From positions 40,619 to 104,618 of the forward strand of contig NZ_FOSG01000022.1 in NCBI RefSeq assembly GCF_900114215.1: a DNA stretch of 64,000 bases, written 5' to 3'. Below are positions 1-8,641 of this stretch, piece after piece; position 1 is the stretch's first letter, and every line of letters begins with the position of its first letter. The translations under genes were made by a program, and so were the position numbers. This stretch comes from Streptomyces mangrovi (GTDB lineage: Bacteria > Actinomycetota > Actinomycetes > Streptomycetales > Streptomycetaceae). The notes beneath the pieces are model-generated. The model was given only the letters and a program-made list of their open reading frames with translations, had not been told where the DNA came from and did not search any database.

Positions 1-327
1 GTGGTCGGGCTCTACGTGCCGGCCGACCCCGGCGGCCCCAGCGAGAGCGCCAAGAAGGGCGAACTACTCTTCCGGATCGGCAAGTTCTTCGAGAAGGGCC
101 TGCGGATGGGGACCGGCCAGGCGAACGTCAAGTCGTACAACCGCCAACTGCGCGACATGATCATCGCCGGCCGCGCCACCCCCAGCTTCGTGGTCTCCCA
201 CCGGGTCCCGCTGGAGGAGGCGCCCGAGGCCTACCAGCACTTCGACAAGCGCGACGAGGGCTGGACCAAGGTGCTCCTCAAGCCCGAGATGGGCAACGGG
301 CACAAGAAGCAGAAGGTGTCGGCGTAG
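1..327 (+). CDS. Zinc-type alcohol dehydrogenase, C-terminal part (5' end outside window)
   Basis: The frame is open from base 1 and ends at TAG 325-327. The 108 visible residues look like the C-terminus of a medium-chain zinc-dependent dehydrogenase: a cofactor-domain strand (VVGLYVP), a Lys/Arg-rich segment and the usual ending (VSHRVPLEEAPEAYQHFDKR, then WTKVLLKP). The closest type I recognise is the glutathione-independent formaldehyde dehydrogenase-like group, in which this tail packs on the NAD-binding fold. The catalytic zinc ligands and the Rossmann glycines would lie upstream of the window, so substrate cannot be judged. The valine at position 1 is an internal codon, not a supported start. 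Confidence 0.75.
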   Translation: MVGLYVPADPGGPSESAKKGELLFRIGKFFEKGLRMGTGQANVKSYNRQLRDMIIAGRATPSFVVSHRVPLEEAPEAYQHFDKRDEGWTKVLLKPEMGNGHKKQKVSA

Positions 328-462
328 CCGCGCGGGGCGGCGCGACGCGGGTGCGGTGGGGCGGTCCGGGTACGGGCCGCCCCACCGCCGCGTCCCCGTG
401 CCTCCGTGCCGCCCGCCGGTTCCGGAAAACCGCAGGCGGACGACGAGTCCTGACGCGGGGTC

Positions 463-491
463 TTGACGGCCCACCCCCCTGCCCATACCGT
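463..491 (+). promoter_or_regulatory. Promoter of the rhamnogalacturonan lyase gene
   Basis: TTGACG (463-468) and TACCGT (486-491) are separated by 17 bp, a good vegetative-type pair. Transcription would start near 498, directly in front of the tandem operators at 504-531. Found by eye, not by a scored search. Confidence 0.5.
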
Positions 492-503
492 CTCGCCCGC
501 TCC

Positions 504-531
504 TTGAAACGAATCAATTGAAACGTATCAA
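504..531. promoter_or_regulatory. Two abutting LacI-type operators
   Basis: TTGAAACGAATCAA (504-517) and TTGAAACGTATCAA (518-531) abut. Each is a near-palindrome around a central CG, the typical shape of LacI/GalR-family sites. A third, weaker relative with AACGTATC lies at about 542-549. They sit just after the predicted transcription start of the PL11 lyase gene, a position suited to repression. The regulator is not in the window. The most likely inducer is a rhamnose-containing sugar, inferred from the target gene. Confidence 0.65.
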
Positions 532-604
532 GGTGTACCGGCAACGTATCGACACGCCCTTCCCGCCCCTGACGGGTCCGGCCGAGGGCGGGAAGGACCG
601 CGCG

Positions 605-2962
605 ATGAGACGACCCCATGGGCGAACCCGGCAACGCACCGCCTCCGGGCCGCGGCGGCGGACATCCGTCCTGCTGGCCGCCGTACTGCTCGCCACCGGC
701 GCCCCGGCCGCCCAGGCCGGCACCCCCTCCGGCGAGGCACCCGGCGGCGGCCGCGGCAAGGGACGGGCGGTCCAGCTCGAGAAGCTCGACCGCGGCCTCG
801 TCGCCGTCGCCACCGGCGAGGGCGTCTTCCTCAGCTGGCGGCTGCTCGGCACCGAGACCACCGGCTCCACCGCCACCGGCATGGCCGGCCCGGACTTCCG
901 CGTCTACCGGGACGGCGAGCCCGTGGCGACCGTCACCGACAGCACCAACCACCTCGACCGCGGCGCCCCGCCCGACTCCGAGTACCGCGTCGTCCCCGTC
1001 GTCGACGGCCGCGAGGTCCGCGACAGGGGCCGCGGCCAGGCGGTCACACCGTGGTCGCGGTCCTACACCGAACTGCCGCTGCGCAAGCCCGCCGACGGCG
1101 TCACCCCCGCCGGGGAGAGGTACACCTACTCCGCCAACGACATGAGCGTCGGCGACGTGGACGGCGACGGAAGCTACGAGTACGTCGTCAAGTGGGACCC
1201 GTCCAACTCCAAGGACGTCTCCCAGAAGGGCTACACCGGCAACGTCCTGATCGACACCTACCGCCTCGACGGCACCCTCCTGCACCGCCTCGACCTGGGT
1301 GTCAACATCCGCGCGGGCGCCCACTACACCCAGTTCCCCGTCTACGACTTCGACGGCGACGGGCGCGCGGAGATGATGGTCAAGACCGCGCCCGGCACCA
1401 AGAGCATCCGCTACGACCGGCACGGGCGCGTGGTCTCCGAGCGGTACATCACCATGCCGCGCGAGGACGTCCGCGCCGGCCACTCCCACCGCGACGACCA
1501 CCGGATGAGCGCCGCGGACTACCGCGAGCGCCTCGTGGGGACGTTCCTCGGCTGGCACGAGCACCCCGAGGTGACCGCCGGGCGGTGGCCCGCCACCCTG
1601 GAGGCGGCCTTCGGCATCGAGCCGCGCCACGACTACCCGCTCTCCCGCACCGCCGCCGAGGACCTGGCCGACCACTTCATCGACGTCTACGCCCCCTCCC
1701 GCAGCTCCCGCAACGACCTGCGCGCCTTCGAGGGCTTCGTCCTCACCGGCCCCGAGTACCTGACGGTGTTCGACGGAGCCACCGGCCGCGAGCTCCAGAC
1801 CGTCCGCTACGAGCCCGGACGGCACGACGACGGCCTGATGTGGGGCGACTACGCCATGAGCCGCATCGAGCCGGGCAACCGCGTCGACCGCTTCCTGGCG
1901 GGCGTGGCCTACCTCGACGGCAGGCGCCCCTCGGCCGTCTTCGCCCGCGGCTACTACACGCGCGCCACCGTGGCCGCCTACCGCTGGAACGGAAAGCGCC
2001 TGAAGCGCCAGTGGCTCGCCGACAGCGGCTGGACACCGATGTCCAACCCCTTCGACGACTCCCCGCACGGCGTCGACGGCACCGACCCCGAGTACGGCTC
2101 CCTCACCACCCAGGGCTTCCACTCCCTGAGCGCGGCGGACGTGGACGGCGACGGCCGCCAGGAGATCGTCTACGGCGCGGCCACCCTCGACGACGACGGC
2201 TCCCTCCTCTACAGCTCCTTCGCCGAGGGGCCGCCGCAGAGCGCCGTGCCGGGGCGGAGCGTGCGACTCGGTCACGGCGACGCCATGCACGTCGCCGACG
2301 TCGACCCGGACCGTCCCGGCCTGGAGATCCACACCGTCCACGAGGGCGGGCGCTGGGCCCCCTACGGCCACGCGCTGCGCGACGCCGCCACCGGCGAGGT
2401 GCTGTACGGCGCCTACACCGGCGTGGACACCGGCCGCGGCATGGTGGGCGACATCGACCCGGACCGTCCGGGCCTGGAGACCTGGGGCTCGCACGGCGTC
2501 GGCCTGTGGAGCGCGGACGGTGAGCGGCTCGGCGGCGCCACACCCGGCACCAACATGAGCATCCGCTGGGCCGCCGACATGACCACACAGATCGTGGAAG
2601 GCTCGGGCGATGACACCCCGGTGATCAGGGACTGGCGGCGCGGCACGCTGCTGACCGCCGGGGGAACCCGCACCAACAACGGCACCAAGGGCAACCCCTC
2701 GCTGGTGGCCGACGTCCTCGGCGACTGGCGCGAGGAGCTGCTGGTGCGCACCGCCGACAGCTCGGCGGTACGGCTCTACACCGGCACCGAGGTGACCGAC
2801 CGCAAGCTGTACACGCTGATGCACGACCCTCAGTACCGGGTCGAGGTGGCGCGGCAGCAGACGACGTACAACCAGCCCGCGTACCCGTCCTTCCACCTGG
2901 GCTCGGGCACCGACTGGTCGCGGGTGCCCGTGCCCGGCGCGCGCGTGCCCGGCCGCCGGTAG
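605..2962 (+). CDS. Secreted rhamnogalacturonan lyase, PL11 family
   Basis: 785 residues. An Arg-rich n-region and hydrophobic stretch (LLAAVLLATGAPAAQA) make a clear signal peptide with cleavage near residue 40, so the enzyme is exported. The mature N-terminus carries the PL11-type EKLDRGLVAVATGEG and SWRLLGTE segments. The body has repeated DVDGDG/DFDGDG calcium-binding-like turns of the eight-bladed propeller. The C-terminus has VADVLGDWREELLVRT and PQYRVEVARQQTTYNQP, both typical of this family. These enzymes cut the rhamnose-galacturonate backbone of pectin by beta-elimination. ATG 605 is preceded by GGAAGGA; upstream in-frame codons would run into the operators. It stands alone behind its own promoter and tandem operators. 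Confidence 0.9.
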   Translation: MRRPHGRTRQRTASGPRRRTSVLLAAVLLATGAPAAQAGTPSGEAPGGGRGKGRAVQLEKLDRGLVAVATGEGVFLSWRLLGTETTGSTATGMAGPDFRVYRDGEPVATVTDSTNHLDRGAPPDSEYRVVPVVDGREVRDRGRGQAVTPWSRSYTELPLRKPADGVTPAGERYTYSANDMSVGDVDGDGSYEYVVKWDPSNSKDVSQKGYTGNVLIDTYRLDGTLLHRLDLGVNIRAGAHYTQFPVYDFDGDGRAEMMVKTAPGTKSIRYDRHGRVVSERYITMPREDVRAGHSHRDDHRMSAADYRERLVGTFLGWHEHPEVTAGRWPATLEAAFGIEPRHDYPLSRTAAEDLADHFIDVYAPSRSSRNDLRAFEGFVLTGPEYLTVFDGATGRELQTVRYEPGRHDDGLMWGDYAMSRIEPGNRVDRFLAGVAYLDGRRPSAVFARGYYTRATVAAYRWNGKRLKRQWLADSGWTPMSNPFDDSPHGVDGTDPEYGSLTTQGFHSLSAADVDGDGRQEIVYGAATLDDDGSLLYSSFAEGPPQSAVPGRSVRLGHGDAMHVADVDPDRPGLEIHTVHEGGRWAPYGHALRDAATGEVLYGAYTGVDTGRGMVGDIDPDRPGLETWGSHGVGLWSADGERLGGATPGTNMSIRWAADMTTQIVEGSGDDTPVIRDWRRGTLLTAGGTRTNNGTKGNPSLVADVLGDWREELLVRTADSSAVRLYTGTEVTDRKLYTLMHDPQYRVEVARQQTTYNQPAYPSFHLGSGTDWSRVPVPGARVPGRR

Positions 2963-3014
2963 GGACCTGCCGCCGGCAGGTCCCGGCACCGGCCGGTCGC
3001 CGGCAGCCGTCCGC

Positions 3015-3875
3015 TCAGCCGTGCCAGAGATCGCCCACGTCCCGCACGTGGGCGGCGGCCTGCGCACGTCCCGCGCGTGCGCAGGCCGCCCGGCGGGAGG
3101 CGTCCAGGGGGTTGCGGCCGAGCTCCCGGCGGGCGGCGGCGTCCGGGACGATCAGCGCGACATCCGCCCCCTCCGCCCGCAGCCGGGCGGCGAGCCGCTC
3201 GGCCCGGGGGCCCGGCCCGAACGCCCTGGACAGCGGGGCGAGCACCACCACCCGCCGGTGGCCGCGCGCCAGATCGGCGTTGGTCGTCGACCGCACGCCG
3301 CCGTCGATCCACCACCGCCCGCACAGGGCCACCGGTGGCCACAGACCCGGCATCGCACAGCTCGCGGCGACCGCCCGGAGCAGGTCGGCGCCGCTGCCGG
3401 AGTGGAAGGCGCCCAGCTCACCGGTGTGCGCGTCCACGGCGGTCACGCGCAGCGCGTCCGGCCACTCCCGCACCGGCAGCAGGGCGGCCATGGCCTCCAG
3501 CACCTCCTCCCCGGAGGAGGTACGCGCCCCCAGCGCCATCCGCCCCAGCCGCCGCGCCACCGCCTCCGGGGTGCGCCGGCCCAGCTGCGCGCGCAGGAAG
3601 CCCAGGGCCGCGCCGGGAGTGATTCGCGCCTCGGGACCGGCCGCCTCCGGTCCGGCCGCCTCCCGAGCGGCCGCCTCCGACTGCCGCCGGTGGAGCTCCT
3701 CCGGATGCTCCCCGGCCGTCAGCCGGGCGCCGACCACCGCCCCCGCCGAGGTGCCGATCACCGTGTCGGCACCGGAGAGGTCCACCCCGGCCTCGGCCAG
3801 CCCGGCCAGCACCCCCACCTGCCACGCCCCGCCCGCGTGCCCACCGCTGCCCAGTACGAGCGTTCTGTCCGCCAC
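3015..3875 (-). CDS. Patatin-like phospholipase family protein
   Basis: 286 residues from GTG 3875, preceded by GGGAGGAGG at a proper distance. The open frame continues far upstream, but that part is a shadow of the oxidase gene. Visible patatin features, in order: the oxyanion loop LGSGGHAGGAWQVGVL near the start, the nucleophile motif GTSAG (residues about 46-50), and the catalytic Asp motif DGG in WWIDGGVRSTTNADLA. The family hydrolyses acyl esters of lipids with a Ser/Asp dyad. There is no signal peptide, so it is probably cytosolic. It diverges from the alditol oxidase gene and is convergent with the lyase gene. The substrate is unknown. Confidence 0.85.
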   Translation of the reverse strand: MADRTLVLGSGGHAGGAWQVGVLAGLAEAGVDLSGADTVIGTSAGAVVGARLTAGEHPEELHRRQSEAAAREAAGPEAAGPEARITPGAALGFLRAQLGRRTPEAVARRLGRMALGARTSSGEEVLEAMAALLPVREWPDALRVTAVDAHTGELGAFHSGSGADLLRAVAASCAMPGLWPPVALCGRWWIDGGVRSTTNADLARGHRRVVVLAPLSRAFGPGPRAERLAARLRAEGADVALIVPDAAARRELGRNPLDASRRAACARAGRAQAAAHVRDVGDLWHG

Positions 3876-3992
3876 GGCGCCGGCCTCCTCCCTCGTCGGC
3901 CGTGTCCGTCTACCCACCGCCGCCTGCCGGAAGCAGCCGCACAAGTGGCATACGCTCGCACGGTCGATCGATCCCACGAGGCTGGAGACACC

Positions 3993-5261
3993 ATGGCCGC
4001 GACGCCGACCAAGCCCACCAAGCCCACCAACTGGGCCGGGAACGTCGAGTTCGCCGCCCGGGCCCTGCACCGCCCGGCGACGACGGACCGACTGCGCGAG
4101 ATCGTCGCGGCGTCCGACCGCGTACGGGTGCTGGGCTCGGGCCACTCCTTCAACCGGATCGCCGACACGGACGGCGACCTGATCACCCTCGACGACCTGC
4201 CCCGCGCCATCGAGGCGGATCCGGCCTCCGGCACCGTCCGCGTCACCGGCGCGGTCCGGTTCGGCGAGCTGTGCCCGGTGCTGCGGCGGCACGGGCTCGC
4301 CCTGCCGAACCTGCCGTCCACCCCGCACTTCACCCTCGCCGGGGCGTACGCCACCGGCACCCACGGCTCGGGGCACACCGGCGGCACGCTGGCCGCCGCC
4401 GTACGGTCGGTGGAGCTGGTCACGGCGGACGGCTCGCAGGTCACCGTCTCGCGCGGCGACGACGGCTTCGAGGGGGCCGTGGTCTCGCTCGGCGCCCTGG
4501 GCGCGGTCACCGCCCTGACCCTTGACGCGTGCCCGGCGTTCGAGGTGGAGCAGTACGTCCACGAGGGGCTGCCCTGGGAGGTGCTGACACAGCACCCGGA
4601 AGAGGTGTTCGGCGCCGCGTACAGCGTCAGCGTCTTCACCGACTGGACCGGCCCGGCGCGGGTGTGGGCCAAGCGCCGCACCGGTGATCCGCTGCCCGGC
4701 CTCGCCCGGACCGGCGCCCGCCCCGCCGACGGCCCCCGTCACCCGATCGAGGGGATGCCGACTTCGAACGCCACCGAGCAGCAGGGCGTGCCCGGGCCGT
4801 GGGACGAGCGGCTGCCGCACTTCCGCTCCGGGTTCATGCCCAGCGCCGGGGACGAGCTCCAGTCGGAGTACTTCGTGCCGGCCGGCCGCGCGGGCGAGGC
4901 CGTCGCGGCGCTGCGGGAGCTCGGGCCGCTGCTCGCCCCCGTGCTGCAGGTCTCCGAGATACGCACCGTGGCCGCCGATCCGCACTGGCTCAGCCCCGCC
5001 CACGGCCGCGACAGCGTCGCCCTCCACTTCACCTGGACGTCCGACGCGGCCGCCGTCGCCCCCGTGCTGCTCCGCGTCGAGGAGGCGCTCGCGCCCTTCG
5101 ACGCGCGCCCCCACTGGGGGAAGCTGTCGTCCACGGGGGTGGATGCGCTGAGCGCCTCGTACCCGCGCTGGGAGGACTTCCGGGCGCTGCTGGACCGCTT
5201 CGACCCGGCGGGCGTGTTCCGCAACGAGCTGATCGACCGCTGGTTCCCCCGCGGCAGGTAG
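3993..5261 (+). CDS. Alditol oxidase (FAD-linked, AldO/xylitol oxidase type)
   Basis: 422 residues, close to the 418 of S. coelicolor AldO, which it resembles throughout. It has a VAO-type FAD domain, with LGSGHSFN at residues 47-54; His51 corresponds to the histidine that binds the flavin covalently. ATGTHGSGHTGGTLAA and SLGALGAVTALTLD belong to the FAD fold. The C-terminal HWGK and LDRFDPAGVFRNE segments are usual for the sugar-alcohol/lactone oxidase group. The expected reaction is oxidation of the terminal hydroxyl of xylitol or sorbitol to the aldehyde with release of H2O2. The N-terminus has a short TPTKPTKPT repeat before the NWAGN motif. No signal peptide is visible; monocistronic. 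Confidence 0.88.
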   Translation: MAATPTKPTKPTNWAGNVEFAARALHRPATTDRLREIVAASDRVRVLGSGHSFNRIADTDGDLITLDDLPRAIEADPASGTVRVTGAVRFGELCPVLRRHGLALPNLPSTPHFTLAGAYATGTHGSGHTGGTLAAAVRSVELVTADGSQVTVSRGDDGFEGAVVSLGALGAVTALTLDACPAFEVEQYVHEGLPWEVLTQHPEEVFGAAYSVSVFTDWTGPARVWAKRRTGDPLPGLARTGARPADGPRHPIEGMPTSNATEQQGVPGPWDERLPHFRSGFMPSAGDELQSEYFVPAGRAGEAVAALRELGPLLAPVLQVSEIRTVAADPHWLSPAHGRDSVALHFTWTSDAAAVAPVLLRVEEALAPFDARPHWGKLSSTGVDALSASYPRWEDFRALLDRFDPAGVFRNELIDRWFPRGR

Positions 5262-5300
5262 CCGGCGACCGGTCAGCCGACGGCCGGTCAGCGGACGGGC

Positions 5301-5365
5301 GGCGGGGAAAGGCGCCCGGGAAAGGCGCCGGGGAAGGGCGCCGGGGAAGGGCGCCGGGGAAGGGC
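5301..5365. repeat. Tandem 13-bp repeat
   Basis: Four consecutive units close to GGCGCCGGGGAAG (5311-5323, 5324-5336, 5337-5349, 5350-5362), preceded by a shorter related unit. The block lies in the 322-bp gap between the alditol oxidase and aminopeptidase genes. The remainder of that gap holds only the upstream region of the aminopeptidase gene. Confidence 0.8.
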
Positions 5366-5583
5366 GGCGGCCGGAAGGCAGATGTTCCCCGTTCCCGGGA
5401 TCGGACGGGTTTGGCCCCGGCGTGCGGGCGGATCACTTCCCCCAAAACGGGCCAGTTGTGCCGGGATCATTCCCTCAGCGCCCTCCAGTCGCTACCTTCC
5501 CTTCCACCACGTCCGTAACCCGGACAGGCAATCCCCCACGTCGAACAGCCCGTCCCAGCTGTCCGCACCGGAAGGATCCTCCC

Positions 5584-7155
5584 GTGCACGCACCTCTCTC
5601 CAGAGGCAGGAAGCGCAGAATCATCGCGGCCACCGCCGCCGCGTCCCTCGCCACCCCCTTGATGCTCGCCGCGACCGCCACCTCCGCCGTGGCCAAGCCC
5701 GACCCCGGCAAGCAGGGCGAGCGGCTGGCGAGGCAGCTGGTCAAGAAGGCCGACGCGGACGGCGCCATGAGGCACCTGCGGGCGTTCCAGGCGATCGCCG
5801 ACGCCAAGGACGACAACCGCGCCGCCGGCTCCGCCGGCTACGACTGGTCCGCGAAGTACGCCGGCACCCTGCTCAAGCTCGCCGGGTACGAGGTCACCTA
5901 CCAGAACTTCGACTTCGTCTACCGCGAGACGCTCGCGGAGAAGCTGTCCGTCCTGAGCCCCACTCAGCGCGATGTCCCCATCAAGCTGATGACGTACACC
6001 GCGAGCACCCCCGAGGGCGGCGTCGAGGCAGCTCTCGCGGCCGTGCCCGTGGACACCGACGGCACCACCGGCTGCGAGGCCGACGACTTCGCCGCCGGCG
6101 ACTTCACCGGCAAGATCGCCCTGATCCAGCGCGGCGGCTGCACCTTCGCCGCCAAGCAGGCGAACGCCGCCGACGCCGGCGCGGTCGGCGCGATCATCTA
6201 CAACAACACCGACGGGGACCTCAACGGCACCCTCGGCGAGGCCTCCGCCGGCCGCATCCCCACCGGCGGCATCACCCAGGAGGCGGGCGAGGCACTGGCG
6301 GCCGACGTCGCCCAGGGCACCGTCACCGTCAACATGGAGATCCGCGAGTTCCACGAGACCCGCTCCACGCCCAACGTCATCGCCGAGACCCGCGGCGGCG
6401 ACGAGGACAACGTGGTGATGTTCGGCGCCCACCTGGACTCCGTCGCCGACGGCCCGGGCATCAACGACAACGCCTCCGGCTCCGCCGGCATCCTGGAGAC
6501 CGCCCTCGAGTTCGCCAAGACCAACCGCAAGGGCAAGCACGCCAACAAGGTGCGCTTCGCTCTGTGGTCCGCCGAGGAGGTGGGTCTGCAGGGCTCCGAG
6601 CACTACGTGACCAGCCTGCCGGAGGCCGAGCGCGAGAAGATCGCCCTCTACCTCAACTTCGACATGATCGCCTCGCCGAACTACGGCCTGTTCGTCTACG
6701 ACGGCGACGACTCCGACGGCGTCGGCGCCGGCCCGGGCCCCGAGGGCTCGGCGCAGCTCGAGCACGCGATCAACACCTTCATGCGCTCGCAGGGCCAGGA
6801 GCCGCGCGGCACCGACTTCACCGGCCGCTCCGACTACGGTCCGTTCATCGAGGCCGGCATCCCCTCCGGCGGCACCTTCACCGGCGCCGAGGGCATCAAG
6901 AGCGAGGAGGAGGCCGCCCTGTGGGGCGGTGAGGCCGGTATCGCGTACGACAAGTGCTACCACCAGGCGTGCGACGACATGGGCAACGTCAGCAAGAAGG
7001 CGCTCGGCGTCAACGTCGACGTGATCGCCAACGCCGTCGGCACCTACGCCTGGGACACCTCCTCGCTGACCGAGGACGTGCCCTTCGAGCCCACCAAGGG
7101 CACCGCGGGCAGCGGTGGCGGTCTGCACGACCACGACCACGGCCTGACCTCCTGA
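5584..7155 (+). CDS. Secreted M28-family aminopeptidase with PA domain
   Basis: 523 residues from GTG 5584, with GGAAGGA upstream. A signal peptide (hydrophobic core ATPLMLAATATSAVA) precedes KPDPGK. A protease-associated domain follows at about residues 140-240 (GKIALIQRGGCTFAAKQANA). Then comes the M28 catalytic domain with its two-zinc ligands in order: GAHLDSV, INDNASGSAG, SAEEVGLQGSEHY (Glu pair), NFDMIASP and CYHQACDD. This layout matches the S. griseus aminopeptidase type, which removes N-terminal hydrophobic residues outside the cell. The extreme C-terminus is His/Asp-rich (HDHDHG), possibly a metal-binding tail. It is a single gene. Confidence 0.93.
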   Translation: MHAPLSRGRKRRIIAATAAASLATPLMLAATATSAVAKPDPGKQGERLARQLVKKADADGAMRHLRAFQAIADAKDDNRAAGSAGYDWSAKYAGTLLKLAGYEVTYQNFDFVYRETLAEKLSVLSPTQRDVPIKLMTYTASTPEGGVEAALAAVPVDTDGTTGCEADDFAAGDFTGKIALIQRGGCTFAAKQANAADAGAVGAIIYNNTDGDLNGTLGEASAGRIPTGGITQEAGEALAADVAQGTVTVNMEIREFHETRSTPNVIAETRGGDEDNVVMFGAHLDSVADGPGINDNASGSAGILETALEFAKTNRKGKHANKVRFALWSAEEVGLQGSEHYVTSLPEAEREKIALYLNFDMIASPNYGLFVYDGDDSDGVGAGPGPEGSAQLEHAINTFMRSQGQEPRGTDFTGRSDYGPFIEAGIPSGGTFTGAEGIKSEEEAALWGGEAGIAYDKCYHQACDDMGNVSKKALGVNVDVIANAVGTYAWDTSSLTEDVPFEPTKGTAGSGGGLHDHDHGLTS

Positions 7156-7385
7156 GGCACTGACCTCCTGAGGCACTGACGGCCCGACGTCCCACGGACG
7201 TACGGCCGTGACGGCACCCCACCGCGGGCGCCGGGGCACACGCCCCGGCGCCCGCGGCGCTTCGCGCGCCGCGGACCCGGCGGCGCGCCGGCCCGTGACC
7301 ACTCGCCCCCCCCCGAGGCCGGGACACGCCCCGACCCTTCGCCGGAAGGCTGTGTCCCCCGCCGCCGGGCCGGTAGGCTTTCCGT

Positions 7386-7682
7386 GTGATCTTCAAGCGA
7401 ATCGGAAACGGGCGGCCGTACCCCGACCACGGCCGGGAGAGCACCCGCCAGTGGGCGGATGTAGCCCCACGCCCGGTGCGTCTTGACCAGCTCGTCACCA
7501 CGAAGGGACAGCTCGACCTGGAGACCCTGCTCGCCGAGGACTCCACCTTCTACGGCGATCTGTTCGCGCACGTCGTGAAGTGGAACGGGGACCTCTATCT
7601 GGAGGACGGCCTCCACCGCGCCGTGCGCGCGGCCCTTCAGCAGCGGCAGGTGCTGCACGCCCGGGTGCTCGAACTCGACTGA
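7386..7682 (+). CDS. Small conserved actinobacterial protein with ParB-like motif
   Basis: 98 residues from GTG 7386. No function is assigned. The C-terminal half contains NGDLYLEDGLHRAVRAALQQ, reminiscent of the DG-HR motif of ParB/sulfiredoxin-like folds. The N-terminal half (RPVRLDQLVTTKGQLDLETL) fits a small alpha/beta protein. Database names such as VapB-family antitoxin are sometimes given to this family, as I recall, but no toxin partner is present here. It precedes the LytR_C gene in the same direction. Confidence 0.75.
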   Translation: MIFKRIGNGRPYPDHGRESTRQWADVAPRPVRLDQLVTTKGQLDLETLLAEDSTFYGDLFAHVVKWNGDLYLEDGLHRAVRAALQQRQVLHARVLELD

Positions 7683-7818
7683 CGCCCGCGGGCACCCGCC
7701 GCACCCGCTGACGTCCCGGGCCCGCCGTGCGGGACGCGTTGGCCCTTTCGGGGCCGACCACGGTACGCGCATTGATCGTTTAGTAGGCATTACGCCGTCT
7801 CCGCACTACGCTGCGCCC

Positions 7819-8598
7819 ATGAGCATGCTCACTCCCCCCGGCATGGGCGGCAAGTACCGCATCACGGGTGACAGCTACCCGCGGATGCGGCGCCCGCGCA
7901 GGCGCCGCAGGATCGTCGCCGCCTCGGTCGCGGCGACCGCCGCCCTCGGTGTGCTCTCCTGGGGGACCGTGCAGCTCCTCGATGCCTTCACCGGCGGCGG
8001 CACCACGGTGCGCGCGGCCGGCGACGGCGGCGAATGCGAGCCGGCCGGCGACGGCGGGAAGGACGGGGGCGGCGCGAAGAACGGCGGGAACGCCGCCGCG
8101 GCGCGTTCCGCCGAGAACTCCGGCGCCTCGCCCGCCGCCCTGCCGAAGCCGTCCGCCATCACCGTCAACGTCTACAACGCCACCACCCGCGGCGGCCTGG
8201 CCAGGAAGACGGCGGACGCGCTGGAGAAGCGCGGCTTCACCATCGGCGAGGTGGCCAACGCCCCGGCCTCCCTCGACAAGAAGGTGAAGAAGGCCGGGCT
8301 GCTGATGGGCCCGCCCGCCGCCTACCGGAACGGCGCGTTCGACGTCCTGCTCACCCAGCTTCCCGGGGCGGAGGTCAGGGCGGTCGAGCGCAAGGCGTCC
8401 GAGGACGGCGGGAAGACCGGGAAGACCGGGAAGACCGACGGCGGGGACGGGAGGAAGGCCCCCGGAGAGAACGCCGCGGAGAGGGAGATCGATCTGGTGA
8501 TCGGCAAGGCGTTCAAGGCCCTGGCCGAGGAGAAGGACGTGCGCAAGGCCATGGCGGCCCTCGCCTCCCCCTCCCCCTCGCCCTCGGGCTGCCGGTAG
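7819..8598 (+). CDS. Membrane-anchored LytR C-terminal-domain protein
   Basis: 259 residues. A short cytosolic N-terminus with an Arg-rich stretch (RRPRRRRR) is followed by one membrane helix (IVAASVAATAALGVLSWGTV). A Gly/Glu/Ala-rich linker precedes a LytR_C-type domain (residues about 112-185) starting SAITVNVYNATTRGGLA and continuing LEKRGFTIGEVANAP, the usual signature. A low-complexity KTGKTGKTDGGDG insert and a Pro/Ser-rich tail follow. LytR_C domains occur at the cell surface, often linked to wall-polymer transfer, but this protein lacks the catalytic LytR-CpsA-Psr domain. A role near the envelope is an inference. Confidence 0.82.
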   Translation: MSMLTPPGMGGKYRITGDSYPRMRRPRRRRRIVAASVAATAALGVLSWGTVQLLDAFTGGGTTVRAAGDGGECEPAGDGGKDGGGAKNGGNAAAARSAENSGASPAALPKPSAITVNVYNATTRGGLARKTADALEKRGFTIGEVANAPASLDKKVKKAGLLMGPPAAYRNGAFDVLLTQLPGAEVRAVERKASEDGGKTGKTGKTDGGDGRKAPGENAAEREIDLVIGKAFKALAEEKDVRKAMAALASPSPSPSGCR

Positions 8599-8641
8599 AC
8601 GCCCCGGTGGGCGCCCCGGCGGACGGGTGCGGCGGGCGGGG

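Noticed and set aside
278..3067. 929-codon open frame on the minus strand across the lyase gene
   Set aside because: It is antisense to a clear PL11 gene; the translation is Val/Gly/Ala/Arg repeats without any domain, as expected at this G+C.
3876..5114. Upstream extension of the patatin frame to 5114
   Set aside because: The extension is antisense to the alditol oxidase, and a strong ribosome site precedes GTG 3875.
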